Below, in pieces: positions 47,004-57,817 of a stretch of 64,000 nt of DNA. Origin of the DNA: Pseudogymnoascus destructans (Eukaryota; Ascomycota; Leotiomycetes; Thelebolales; Thelebolaceae). The DNA is taken from contig NW_020167527.1 of the NCBI RefSeq assembly GCF_001641265.1, forward strand, positions 496,001 through 560,000. The letters run 5' to 3'. The notes under the pieces were generated by a model that ran no database searches, had not been told where the DNA came from, and worked only from the letters and a program-made list of their open reading frames with translations. The position numbers and the translations under genes are program-made. Each line of letters opens with the position of its first letter. Positions within the stretch are counted from its first letter, which is position 1.

Positions 47004-47866
47004 CTACATAAAGTCCGATAAGTAGTCATCATCTCTGTTCTGGTTGCTGCTCGCCTCCAGCGCCTCCTCCGTGAAGACATCATCATACGCATGCTCCTTC
47101 TGGTACTTCAGATCCCTCCTCTCCTTCGCAATGCGCGCCTCCTCCTTCTTCCGCGCCTGAACGCCAGCCTGGTTCTTCTTGCCCTTTGCCTTCATGATCT
47201 CGTCGCGCTCGGCGGCGAAGTCGGGGAACTTCTCTACCTTGGTCTTGTTCAGGCGGTTGATGATGGCGTTTATGCGTGTCGGCACAAGGATCTTCTTCAC
47301 CTTCTTGTTGTCGTGGAAGCTGACTTGGCCGGTGGCCATGGAGCCGTCTTTCTTCAGGTTGCTCCATGGCGTGTAGATGATGGTGACATTGTCCTTCTTG
47401 TTTCCTGCAAAGACGTTAGTCACGTGGTTGAGCAAGTCATGGGGATTGAACTAGCCTTCGATGGAGTTTGCTTTTGTGAGTTGAGCAAGATCAGTGAGGA
47501 GGTCTTCAGGTATGGATTCCCATGATTGGGTTTCGGAGAGGCGGAGGTAGATATGAGCGGATGAGAGATTGTCGACGTGGAACTGCTGGAGTTGGTGATG
47601 TTTCTTTCAAACGGACATTAGACTTACCCTGTACATTTATTAGCAAAGAAGGTATTTATTTATTCTTAAAAATGAGGATATTACTTACCAAACTTCTTCT
47701 TCAACGCCGTATGCGATTAAATCCTCGTCTGAGGCAAAGATTAGTCACACGTTGCTCCTCAAAGAGCCAGGAAAAAAGCAAGTATAAACTCACTTTCGAC
47801 CTTGTCTTTCCCAACATAGACATACGCCGACGGCGACACCGTGTTAGAGGTGAAGTAGTAAACCAT
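47004..47866 (-). CDS. CCDC25 homolog (NFACT-R domain) with a one-base exon
   Basis: The product starts MVYYFTSNTVSPSAYVYVGKDKVE and runs through ENLIAYG-like NEDLIAYGVEEEVW, FHVDNLSSAHIYLRLSETQSW, NKKDNVTIIYTPWSNLKKDGSMATGQVSFHD and KKVKKILVPTRINAIINRLNKT. This is the CCDC25/NFACT-R family, with a basic helical C-terminus. Exons are 47866-47794, 47728-47689, 47628-47628, 47582-47456 and 47404-47004, giving 213 residues. Keeping the frame at TGG (Trp) before FHVDNL needs a single G exon at 47628, flanked by TGTACAG and GTAAGTC. The fourth intron uses a GC donor (AAG|GCTAGT) and TTTGCAG acceptor. Intron sizes of 65, 60, 45 and 51 bases are all normal for this genome. Human CCDC25 binds DNA at membranes; the fungal role is unknown. 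Divergent from the uL3m gene. Confidence 0.88.
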
Positions 47867-48034
47867 CCTGCCTCCCGAAATCGCAACTTCGTTGTGGTGT
47901 CAATTTCTGGCCAGGCCAAAATTATATTGACGGCGCGTCGGGTCTTTAGTGCCGACCGTAGCGAAAAGTATTGGCTTCACCTCCCTTCAACTTTTGATGA
48001 CCTCCCTCCCCCAAGGCACCAAACCACCCACACA
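47867..48034. promoter_or_regulatory. 168-base divergent promoter, CCDC25 homolog and mitochondrial uL3
   Basis: Only 168 bases separate the two ATG codons, so the genes must share control sequences. No element is identified. Confidence 0.5.
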
Positions 48035-48946
48035 ATGGCGCCCAAACTGTCGAAACTAGGAGTGGCGCTCCAATCGCCCTCCTCCTTCCTCGCCGACGCC
48101 CACGCACTTATCCCCCTCATTGCCAAGCGCGGCGTCAAATACGGGTGGACGACCGCACCCGCCCGCTCAAAGGCCACACCAGGACGCTTCAACCAGGTCT
48201 CCGCCGGCCTGCCCATCCTCTCCGCCTCGCCCGCCGCGGCATTAAAACGAAAAGACTTCACTCTCCCCCTGCGAACGGGAGCGATGGGCATCAAGAAGGG
48301 CATGACCGCCATTTACGACCCTGAGACCGGCAAGCGCACCGCCTGCACCGTCCTCCAATTCGACCGCGTGCAAGTCGTCTCGCACAAGACGCGCGAGAAG
48401 AACGGATACTTCGCGGTGCAGGTCGGTGCGGGATGGAAGCACCAGAGCAACGTCACGAGGCCGCTTCTGGGGCACTTCACTGAGGCGGGAGTCAGCCCCA
48501 AGAGGCACGTTGTGGAGTTCAGGGTCAAGGATGCGACGGGACTGTTGCCGACGGGACAGATGATCGGACCGGAGTGGTTCGTTGAGGGACAGTTTGTGGA
48601 TACGCGCTCGAACTGTAGAGGAATGGGGTTTGAGGGTGGTATGAAGAGGCATGGCTTCAGTGGACAGGGAGCGTCTCACGGTAACTCGAAGGCGCACAGA
48701 CTTATGGGTTCGAGTGGTGGTTCGCAGGGAACAGGTAGCAGAGTTCTGCCGGGGAAGAAGATGCCGGGAAATATGGGTGGCCAACAGGTCACTGTGCAGA
48801 ATGTCGAGGTGCTGAAGGTGGATGCTGAGAAGGGCATTATTGTGCTGAAGGGATGTGTTTCTGGGCCAAAGGGCTGCGTGGTCAAGCTTCAGGATGCGAT
48901 TAAGAAGCCATGGCCAAAGGTGCCAGCTGTGCCATGGAAGAGGTAG
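48035..48946 (+). CDS. MRPL9: Mitochondrial large-subunit ribosomal protein uL3m
   Basis: A single exon of 303 residues. The ATG at 48035 is followed by about 75 residues with a basic targeting sequence (FLADAHALIPLIAKRGVKYGW; RSKATPGRFNQ). The L3 domain then runs RTGAMGIKKGMTAIYDPETGKRTACTVLQ, GFEGGMKRHGFSGQGASHGNSKAHR, GSSGGSQGTGSRVLPGKKMPGNMGG and QQVTVQNVEVLKVDAEKGIIVLKGCVSG. These are the canonical bacterial-type L3 motifs, including the loop that reaches the peptidyl-transferase centre. The frame stays open upstream to 47522, but that stretch overlaps the CCDC25 homolog in antisense and is not conserved. Confidence 0.96.
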   Translation: MAPKLSKLGVALQSPSSFLADAHALIPLIAKRGVKYGWTTAPARSKATPGRFNQVSAGLPILSASPAAALKRKDFTLPLRTGAMGIKKGMTAIYDPETGKRTACTVLQFDRVQVVSHKTREKNGYFAVQVGAGWKHQSNVTRPLLGHFTEAGVSPKRHVVEFRVKDATGLLPTGQMIGPEWFVEGQFVDTRSNCRGMGFEGGMKRHGFSGQGASHGNSKAHRLMGSSGGSQGTGSRVLPGKKMPGNMGGQQVTVQNVEVLKVDAEKGIIVLKGCVSGPKGCVVKLQDAIKKPWPKVPAVPWKR

Positions 48947-49415
48947 TGGCGAAGGTTGAGGAGGTTGCTGCGTAACTCCTCAGTGAGAAGACAGCGTTGG
49001 GTGGGTTCTTGGTGTGAAGATATTGTTGAGATAAGAGTGTATATTACCAGCGGCAAGGCGTTATAGAGTGTATAGTAGACAATGATTCTACATAAAGCCT
49101 TGAGATTGCTACACTCGCTCATGGGCTGGCCCAGCTCACGGTTTGGCCGGAATATATATGAATCTAAGTTCTGGTGATGTAGATGCGGATTGCCCTACAC
49201 AGAGCCTCAAATCCAGAACGGAGTTGTTGGATAATATAACCACATTACCCCAGAATACAAAGGAATATATATCGTTTGATCAGATGTTTGAGAGTAGTTG
49301 TACAGCCTATAGTAAAGTATACACGGCCCGTGCAAATCATGGCGGCCACAAAGACGCCATCCCATGCCATTTCATTCCCACGCCTCCCTTCCCTCCCCAC
49401 CACCAACCCACCATC
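48947..49415. other. Intergenic between convergent genes
   Basis: Nothing supported beyond 3' flanking DNA. Confidence 0.5.
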
Positions 49416-50131
49416 TTATCCCGACAACGTCGGACTATACGACCCCCTCCCCACCCTCTTCTGCTCCTCCTCCGCCGCCATAATCGCCTTAAACACATCC
49501 CCCCTATCCAACAAATCGACCTTCACCCCATTCTCCCCCTCCAAACTCCACTCCTCCGTCTCAAACACCCCATTCCTCCCCCCCCTCCTAAAGCTCCTAA
49601 ACCGCATGGTCCCCTGCCTCTTCGACCCGCGGACTTCAAAATGGATATCGATCCGTCCGTGGAGCTGGTTCATCTCCCCCCAGATCCACGGCATCTGGTG
49701 CGCGAAGTAGATTTCGTCGCCGAGGAACTCGCGCGCGGCGGGCGAGGTGCGAAGGGCGTACATGGTGGAGGAGACGACGGAGGAGGAGGACTTTTGATAG
49801 TTGAAGATGCCGAGGGTGCAGCCGGTGAGGACAGCGATGAAGATGGGGATTGAGCGCAGCCATTTCATTCCTGAGCGCTGGATTTCTGTAGTCGCACACA
49901 CATCGGTTAGCTTCTGCTTTTGCGCAGTCGGAAAACTTCCTGCTTAGGGATTCCGGGCCTCTTACTAGGTAGTTCCCTATCAGCTCTCCTCTCCATCAAC
50001 GGCGCACCCCCCACCTTCGGCGGACTGACAAGTCCCCGTCTCTGCACCGTCTTTCCAGCATTCGGCGCAATCCTCGCCCTCAGCGGCGCCAACACAGCGC
50101 GCCCTCTAGCACCCAGCATTCGCGGCAGCAT
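49416..50131 (-). CDS. COA1: Cytochrome c oxidase assembly factor Coa1
   Basis: Two exons, 50131-49966 and 49885-49416, joined over an 80-base intron, give 211 residues. The N-terminus is rich in Arg and Leu (MLPRMLGARGRAVLAPLRARI), a good mitochondrial presequence. One membrane segment follows (SIPIFIAVLTGCTLGIFNY). The intermembrane-space part carries the Coa1 signature: SPAAREFLGDEI, PWIWGEMNQLHGRIDIHFEVRG and GTMRFRSFR. Coa1 stabilises newly made Cox1 at the inner membrane. The upstream frame to 50155 begins with TTG and is not used. Neighbouring uL3m is also mitochondrial. Confidence 0.88.
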
Positions 50132-50426
50132 TGTATAATATTGTGTGTCTGTCAATTCCGAAGCCGCGCTTTGTAGTTGGGAATGCGGGTTGGGAAAACG
50201 GGGTATATAATTCGTTGTGAAGAGGGCGGCGCGGAGCTCGGGGGGTTTTTTGGATTAGTCAGCGCGAGGCTTGGAGTGAGGCTGAGGAGTGGTGGTGGGT
50301 GACGTCTTTGCTGGACTTATAAACGCTAAATTATTGGATACGATAAAGATCGTTTTGAGAGCGAGAGGTGATCGGTTATATCTACTTCCCCCTCCCTCTT
50401 ATATCCATACACCCACCACCCACAAA

Positions 50427-51121
50427 ATGGCATCCCACACCAAAGCCCACCTCCGCAAAACCTTCCAATACCCCGACCCCGACGACGACGACACACCCGA
50501 AGCACTAGATGAAGAAGGTTCTTTCTCCCCCTTTTCCCTTCCCCCAGCCAAACTTCCAAGCTAACCCCCACCCTCCCCCCAGAACAGCAGCACCTCATCA
50601 CCACCCTCCGCGCCAGCGCCAGCGCCACAAACACCCTCTACACCCGCCTCTTCACCACCTTCCCCCTCCTCCTCACCCTCGCCTACCTCCCCCCCCTCTC
50701 CAGCGCGCGCGGCGCCCTCCCTCTCCTCGCTCTCACCTCGCTGATAGCCAGTGCGTGGGTGATGTATGCCTTCCCCGTTGGACGGACTGGGTGGGGGGTT
50801 GTGGATGAGTGGGCCGATGGTGCTGGGGCAACAGCGGGGGGTAAAGGTGGTAAGGAGGGGAAGGGGAAGGGGAGGGCGGGCGATATATCACCAGGGGACC
50901 AAGAGGGGCCGTTGAGAAAGTGGCTGGTACCGCTAAATGCGAGTCTGGTGGGCGTGATACTCGTAGCGGGACTCCTGGGGACCGGGGGGGGAGGGGTGAA
51001 ATTGAGTGTTCTCCCGGCGCTGGCGTTGGGGGTGGTGGTCCTGGTTAAGGTGCAGGTGAGGGGGGTGGAAGCGGATGTGGAGGAGTTGGAGGGGTTGAGG
51101 TATGGGTATAAAGGCGCTTGA
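50427..51121 (+). CDS. Small multi-pass membrane protein, unknown function
   Basis: Two exons, 50427-50517 and 50583-51121, give 209 residues; donor GTTCTT, acceptor CCCCCCAG. The N-terminus is polar and acidic (FQYPDPDDDDTPEALDEEE). Four hydrophobic segments follow: LYTRLFTTFPLLLTLAYL, GALPLLALTSLIASAWVMYAF, SLVGVILVAGLLG and VLPALALGVVVLVKV. A Gly/Lys loop separates the two pairs. A terminal coil has EADVEELEGLRYGYKG. I recognise no family. It is divergent from COA1 with 295 bases between starts. Confidence 0.75.
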
Positions 51122-51433
51122 AGAGGCTTGAAGAGGGGGGGCGGGGGGAAGGGGGGCAAGGGGTTTGTAAATAAGTGGTGGTGGGTGGTGTGGCGTGGTG
51201 TATGAATAGTCACGAGGGTAATGAAGTAATGTGATGCAACGCGTACTTGCTTGCGTGCTACCTGTAGCGGTATCTATGCACCCTCTTCCACTGAGTTTTC
51301 GGGAATTATAATCCCCCCTCCCCCCCCAACACCTCCCTTAACCCCCTCCCCCAACCCTTGACCCCAAACCGATGTGGTATATAGCCTGTCCTGTATACCT
51401 ATACCCTCCCCCAACACGCCCCCGCAACCGATT
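51122..51433. other. Intergenic between convergent genes
   Basis: Includes G-rich then C-rich tracts (51135-51160 and 51310-51360). No gene. Confidence 0.5.
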
Positions 51434-54400
51434 CTACACATCAATCGACTCATTAAACCTTAATACGCCATTCCCCTTCAATACGCCATCGATGCCCTCC
51501 GGCAGCCTCGGGAACGGATCGCTCAGCGGATCTATCGGCGCCTGCTGCTCCGTTGATTTATCCGTCACCAGCACGAGGCCTTCGGATTTAATCGCGTTGG
51601 TGAGCGAAGGTACCATGTCCTGTTATTCGTTAGTCCCTTCATCCCTCAAAAGACACAGCTGACCCTAGACAAAAAATGGGGGAAGGGAGGAAGGAGAAAG
51701 ACATACCAAAAGCCGACTACACGAAATCAGTCCCATAAGATTATTATCCTTCGCAATCTTCACCGCCTCCTTCACACTCGTCGTGCGCCTCCCATCGCGC
51801 TCAATCCCCCCCTCAGCACTCACTATCGGCGCGTCCTCGCGGCCAAGGTCATTACACAAGAAGACAGGGAAGTTAGGCTGTTTCCAGTTCAACGCCGCGC
51901 ATATGGCCGGGTTGTACGCTGAGAACACGATACTGCGCATCGCAACCGGAGGTTCCGAGCGCAGGCTCTGCGCGTGGTCGAAGATGACGGTGATGATCGC
52001 GTCGACGAAAGAGTTGATATTAGCAATCGGCCCCAAGTGAAGAGCTTCCTCCTCCTCGACCGACGGGTAGATGACCTGGATATCAACATGCAGACCGCTC
52101 GGAAGAAGATTCAGCGCCTCTTCCAGCGAGATCGCCGTGCGCGCCAGGACGTGGTGGATGAAAGCTACCTGCTCCAAACCCATGGTCGGCAGGCGCGCGA
52201 GATCAGCGTCGTTGCGGGGCCCCGATTTCAGGAACTCGGCGTAGGTGAGGCGGGTGATGGGGAGGTCGACTGCGTTGTAGGGGAGGGTCCAGCGGGGCCA
52301 GAGGACGGGGATGCCGTCCGAGGTGTGCTGGACGAAGAGCTGGATGTAGTCGCCTGATAAGCTGGAGCCGGTGATGAAGGCATTGGGGGTGTGGTCGAAT
52401 TGGCTTGTTGCCTTCCAGTAGGTGTCGAAGTCGGTGATTTCTAGGGGCTTGCCGGAGAAGGGCTTGATCACTTGGAAGTTAAATGCGATTTGGCCGATGG
52501 CGCGCAGGCGCGGATCAAAGAGAGGTAGGCAGCAGCGGCCGTAGTTACTTGATAGAGTTTTGAATGTGCTGGGTAAGGCCACGGTCTTGGCGATGACCTT
52601 TGCGCCGTATGTGGGGAAAATGTCGAAATCGACAGCGAAGGACTCCAGGCTGTCGATTTGGAAGGAGACATGGCGGGTATCTTCCTGGAACGGCAGGAGG
52701 ATGTTCTTTGGAATGAGATCCGAGAGCTTGGAGGAAATAGTAAGACGCGCAGCAGGATATTTGCTGTCGTGGAAAAACACCATCGGTTTCTCATCGCCCT
52801 CATCGAAGCTAATCTGGACGAATGTCTTCGTGTCCAGGAAGTTGTGGCCGTATCGGCGGAGTGGGATGATAGGTGGAGGTAAGGAGAAGTCGGGAATGCC
52901 ATCGATATCAGTGCTCATCGGCATTGGCGCCGAGCTGGTCAACTGCGGCGCTAGCTGAGGTTGTGTCGACGACGCGGCTCTGGCGGGGTTGGCAATAGAT
53001 GAGAGTAGTCTCATGCACTCTAAATTACCCTCCCATGCTGCGTAATACATCGCGTTGAGATCTTTCTCGTCCAGGATATCTGCACGAACTCCGACATCTA
53101 AGAGCGTCTGCATCGAAAGGACATTTCCTTCGCTAGCCGCGTGGAAAAGCGGTGTCCACGAGTAGAGCTTGTCGATTTGGTCGAGGTTTGCGCCGAATGT
53201 TTGTAATAATAGTAATAACTGCGGCGTTTGTCCTGATCTCGAGACAAGATGCTGGGGGTATAGTCCCTCAGCATCTGGCATTAATTTCGCGCCATGCCTC
53301 AGGAGTAGCTCAACTATGCCAATAGACCCGTGTTCGCACGCAAGGTTGAGAGGAACATGGTCATTGTCCTTCAACGGATCCAGCATGGCGTTGCGAACAA
53401 GTAGCATGGCCACGCATTCGAGATGGCCATGAATAATCGCGTGTATGAGAGGTGTGAAGTTGTCGTGGTCGATGAGGTCAATCGCCCCGGGGTTCGCAAC
53501 AAGTAAAGCCTCCATCATATCTAACCTTCCATGCATACACGCGTAGTGCAATGGTACTCGTCCATAGACATCTGTCCGGTCGACCGCCACATTTTTACTC
53601 AACCCAACTTCGAGGACAAATGAGTTGCCGTATATCGTCGCTTGATGCAAGCAATTCCTCTCGTTTATATCGTCTTCCGAAAGGACGTCAACAAGACCCG
53701 TGTCCAGCAGAATCTGCAACGAAGGCGCAGGCGCCTCATGAATAGCTGCAAGGAAGGTCCTCGTTATCCTCTCGGTGAGCATCACATCCCTCGTCAAATC
53801 CGCCTCATTCGCCGATTTCAACCGCAACAAGAGATCCTTGAGCAACTCGAGGTTCCCCGAGATCACCGTATCCAACAACAGCGTATCCGCATCCCCCTCA
53901 TCCGTCCCCAGGTGACTGCTGACAACATGCTCCGTCTGCCTCTCAATCGTAATATTATCACCCTCAGACCACGCTCCCAGCTCCTGCAAACTCATCGTCG
54001 CCTGATCCGACAACTCGCTAATAACCGCCTTATTGAAGAACGGCTGCACCTCGACCGCCCTGGACAGGTACAGCTCCTTCGTCTTCGACTTGCTGGTCTT
54101 ATCCCACTTCTTCAGGATCTTCGAGAACGCCGTGCCATTGATCTCCACAAACTGCTGCAGCTTATTCAGATCATTCCCAAACTGCTGAAACCCCTCCTCG
54201 AGCGTCGTGAACTTGGCCGAGCGGCGCGACGTATTCTGGCCACGGCTCTGCATGACCTTCTTCTTATCCAACAGCGTCTTGAGACGGATCTTCAGCTCCG
54301 CCTCCTTCTGCAGGTAAAACGCATTCACCTTCTCGAGCTCGCGCTCGAGCTGGAAGAAGAACTTGGCCTTGTTGGCCTGCAGCGCCGCCTGCGAGTCAAG

Positions 54401-54617
54401 CGGCTCATTCTTCAGGATGTCATTCTGCGACTCCAGCAGCGGCGTCGCGGACAGCTTCTTGATCAGCTTCTTCAGCGCCTTGTAGTTGACGAAGCTCGCC
54501 GCGTACTCGGGCACCTCGAGCTGCCGCTTCTGGATCTGCTTGCCGAACTTCCTGGACGGGGGAGGCGCGTTAGTGAGGGCATTGGGGACTCGGCGCGTGG
54601 AGGGTGAGAACTTACAT
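51434..54617 (-). CDS. NUC-2/PHO81-type phosphate-signalling CDK inhibitor
   Basis: Exons 54617-54616, 54551-51707 and 51619-51434 give 1010 residues. The initiator ATG is split AT|G by a 64-base intron (donor GTAAGT directly after AT, acceptor GTCCAG). Splicing yields MKFGKQIQKRQLEVPEYAASF, the canonical start of this family. The SPX domain (about 1-170: FVNYKALKKLIKKL, FFFQLERELEKVNAFYLQKEAEL, LQQFVEINGTAFSKILKKWDK) binds inositol pyrophosphates. Ankyrin repeats follow (about 225-500, e.g. GRVPLHYACMHGRLDMMEALL). A glycerophosphodiesterase-like domain sits at the C-terminus (LHVDIQVIYPSVEEEE...; NNLMGLISCSRLLDMVPSL). In Neurospora and yeast the protein inhibits the PREG-PGOV (Pho80-Pho85) kinase when phosphate is low, freeing the NUC-1/Pho4 factor. 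Confidence 0.95.
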
Positions 54618-56551
54618 GTTTGCGCTGTGGATGTGGTCGCAGTGGTGAGGGGTTGCGCTTTATCTACGTGATCTCCAAAAATTCAGGTTCGCGCGGGGGA
54701 ATAAGTCGACTCCTCTATGGGTCACCGGGTTTCAGGCATTGTCGGCGCTGGAGTGTTTATCTGAAAGGAAGGGGGGCTCTCAGACACAACCAGTGGTGTT
54801 GGTATTCGAGAGAGAAGAAGGAAGAGAAAGAAAGCCCTCGGCGGGAAATATTGTTGCGATGCGTGCAAAGGACGACCGACCTAGCCACTTCTTTGACAAG
54901 TGGGGTGAAGATCGGGGACTCTCGCGGGTTTCAAGTAGAGGGGGTCTGGCTCGAGTGGAATGCGAGGGGGTGAGAGTTAGTAGGTGATGGTATAGTGGGA
55001 TGGGGGATGGGGGGTGGGTGGATGGGGGGATGGGGGGATGGGAGCTCACTGGTCCGCGCCAAAAGCTAATCGATAAGGCGCGGCGGCGGCAGTCCGATGC
55101 ACATGGGGGGATATTAGGAATTTGAGACAACCACCGGAGTTTCGGATATCGATACTCGGCGTACCTCAAACATCCTCTTCATCACCACCGTCCCACCGGC
55201 CGTGCACTCTACACTGTCCCCACCAAAAACACCAATAAACCCCCTCCCATCACAGCCGCCGCCATCCCACTCCCCAAAAGCACAGTGACTAAACCCCGTC
55301 TCGCTCCCCTCTCTCCCCAAAACCCCTCGCCGTCCCCTCAAAAACAAGTGGGATGCCCGATTCTAACCTCCCCACGGCCGGCCAATCAGACGCCAACATG
55401 GACGCACGTGTGCCAGGCTACTCGCTCTCAAGCAACCTCATCAACGTCATGGTCGAGCGCTCTCACCACGGGCTCTCTCGCAGGCGCTCTCACAGGGTTG
55501 TTTTCTCACTTTGCATACTACAATGCAGTCTACCCAGAAGTAGCCTCGTCCCGTCCGCACGGAACTATTCATCCCACGTCCCTGCCTACTTTCGTCCAAC
55601 TATCCTGCAACTGCAACGCTGCTGTACGTATGCAAGACGCGCGGGGGCCACAGCCACACCTGTCGACGCGTTCGTGGCTACGGCGGCGAGTTGTGGCGTC
55701 GGTGCCTGGCGGGATGGGCGGCTGGGAGGGTACAGGGATGGGCCGGGGAGTTGGTTGTTGAGTTGATGGGAGGGATGGTGGTGGTTGGTTGGTAGGTGCG
55801 CTGGAGTGGTTTTTGGATGGTTATCGTGAGTGGTTTTGACTTTGTGATTTACGATTTAATATGGTAGTACGTTCACCACAAGGTTGGGGAAGTAGAAGAA
55901 TGATGGGTTTAGTCCACATTCACGAGATAGAAGCTATAACTATATCGAGAGTAACTGTAAAGCGTTGCTCCTCCTCCAGTTCCAAAACCCTTCATCTGCA
56001 TGAACTCCTCCCCTTTCCTCAACTATACAAACCACTCCACGGTATCATCTCACAAAAGAATTTCGTCTCTCTCTCTCCCCTCACACCATAACATATCTCA
56101 CTCCAAAGATCCGCGACCACCACTATGTCACCCATCTCATCCCCCTGCGCAGTTCCATTCCCATTAGTGCCTCCACCCCTCGTGCAGCCCCCCAAAATCC
56201 GCAAACAAACTTCAATGAAAAGAAAGGTCGAACTTTGTAAAACAACAACCTTCCAAATCCCCTTCCCATATTTCTCATCCCTAGATGCCAAATACCAATT
56301 GCTCCTCCCCTTATGCTCCATTGGTAACGTAAAAAACAGATATAAAAAAAAAGGGTGTAGAGTTTGTAGGAAGGTAAAACGACCTCAATCTCCTCATTCG
56401 CAAAAATTATTAAACGCCGCGGCCTCTCGTTCTCATCACCTTTCTGTCCACTCTCGAGAGAGCGTAATCGTACTAATAACACGTCGTCCACACTGCTTTT
56501 GGAGAAATCTTCGCGCTGGCACACATCCCAGCCGTCGACATCATCCAGGAC
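54618..56551. other. Long intergenic region upstream of NUC-2
   Basis: 1.9 kb with open frames near 55285-55766 that have no recognisable domain and biased composition. A G-rich run of GGATGGGG words lies near 55000-55042. It probably holds the NUC-2 promoter and 5' leader. I support no gene here. Confidence 0.45.
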
Positions 56552-57817
56552 TTAAAAATTCTGCGAAATCCCCGCACTAGCCTGCGTAGGAAAGTGCGAC
56601 GGGTTCTCAATCCGCGTCGCCCTCCTCGCCAGATTATCCCTAATAACCGGCTGCCCCTGCGCCTCCACGGCGCCCCCACGGCCTCCATACGCCTGATCCG
56701 CATACGGCCCATCATTCGAGTAGTACTGCGCTGCGCCATACGCGCCGCCGAGGACAGCCTGCTCATCCGAGCCATCGGACGCGTGACCCGCGCTATACGA
56801 GGACGACGCGTTAGACGCGCCGCGGTGGATGTCGCCGCCCCTGTTCCCGGAGGCGGATGGGCCCATAGCACCGAGCTGCTCGACCTCATCAGAGTGCGGG
56901 CGTCCGTTGCCGATGAGGGCGTTGTCGGAGCGTGTGTCTGAGACGGGAGCTTGCGATTGTGCGCCCTCGGAGTACGCGCCTGCCGCGCCGCCAGACATGG
57001 TGGTCGATGCCTTGCGGCCAGACGTATTAGTCGTAGTTCCCCATCCGCGGTATCCAGACTCCTCTTCGCGGTGGGCTCCGTTGTCGGTCGAGCCGGCGCC
57101 GCCGACCATGCCGATGGCGGGGAGGGTGGGGTCGTTGTTGGGGTTGTAGCCGTACTCCTCGACTTCCTTTCTGCGCAACTCTTCGGCGTCCTTGCGTTGC
57201 TTGCGGCGGCGCCAGAACCAGAGGGCGAGGAGGGCGATCAGGGCTACGGCCACGATTGGGACTACGACTGCGACGGCGGTGCGCCCGGCTCCGGTGAGCC
57301 CGTGGCTGCCGGTGCCTTCGCCTGAGTTCCCGTCGTTGAGAGATGGGTCGGCGGATGTCGCGGATGTGGGTTCGGTAGATGTATCGCTGGTGGGGGTTGT
57401 CGGCGCTGCGGTCGACGAGCGCGTGACGGTCGTTTTTGAGGGGCCGTTGTTGCCGCCGCCATTGTTATTTGATGATGACGGTGGGGTAGAGGAGGGAGGC
57501 CCTTGGCTTGTTGTAGGCTCGGACGTGGTTTTAGGGGGGGCTTGCGACGTGGTAGTCGACGGCTCCTTGCTGGTTGTTGTGGGAGGAGGAGGAGCCTCGG
57601 TGGAAGAAGGAAGGTTAGTGGTGTGCTCCGAGGTAGAGGGCGCCCGTTCCGATGGCGTCGTGACTGGAGGAGCAGATGTGTCAGCAGTTTTAGATGGTTG
57701 TTCAATACCCGACGTTGGAGTTGGTGTTTCCGGAACTGTCGGGCCCATACTGGTAGTATTAGAAGACATGGTAAAACGTCGCTCAAGGGTGAGCCGTCGA
57801 CGAGGTGGTCTGTACAT
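56552..57817 (-). CDS. Single-pass membrane protein with Ser/Thr-rich ectodomain
   Basis: I start at the ATG at 57817, giving 421 residues; the ATG at 57769 (MSSNTTS) is a good alternative. The first half is a mucin-like Thr/Ser/Pro stretch (TSKEPSTTTSQAPPKTTSEP), likely heavily O-glycosylated. One membrane segment follows, TAVAVVVPIVAVALIALLALW, with a stop-transfer basic run RRRKQRKDAEELRRKE. The cytoplasmic tail is Gly/Ser/Tyr-rich. This is the layout of fungal wall sensors and related proteins, but no WSC or other named domain is visible. No N-terminal signal peptide is evident, so an upstream exon may be missing: a plausible intron (57839-57882; donor GTGAGATATG, acceptor CTCGCAG) lies just 5'. 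Confidence 0.7.
   Translation of the reverse strand: MYRPPRRRLTLERRFTMSSNTTSMGPTVPETPTPTSGIEQPSKTADTSAPPVTTPSERAPSTSEHTTNLPSSTEAPPPPTTTSKEPSTTTSQAPPKTTSEPTTSQGPPSSTPPSSSNNNGGGNNGPSKTTVTRSSTAAPTTPTSDTSTEPTSATSADPSLNDGNSGEGTGSHGLTGAGRTAVAVVVPIVAVALIALLALWFWRRRKQRKDAEELRRKEVEEYGYNPNNDPTLPAIGMVGGAGSTDNGAHREEESGYRGWGTTTNTSGRKASTTMSGGAAGAYSEGAQSQAPVSDTRSDNALIGNGRPHSDEVEQLGAMGPSASGNRGGDIHRGASNASSSYSAGHASDGSDEQAVLGGAYGAAQYYSNDGPYADQAYGGRGGAVEAQGQPVIRDNLARRATRIENPSHFPTQASAGISQNF

Noticed and set aside
47522..48034. N-terminal extension of the mitochondrial uL3 gene
   Set aside because: The frame is open by chance, overlaps the CCDC25 homolog's exons in antisense, and the ATG at 48035 gives a normal protein.
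53642..54607. A 321-codon plus-strand frame rich in Arg and Leu
   Set aside because: Antisense to the SPX and ankyrin parts of NUC-2; composition is a shadow of Glu/Lys/Gln-rich coding.
55285..55766. Overlapping frames of 137-158 codons as a new gene
   Set aside because: No domain, biased composition, no splice or start context that favours either frame.
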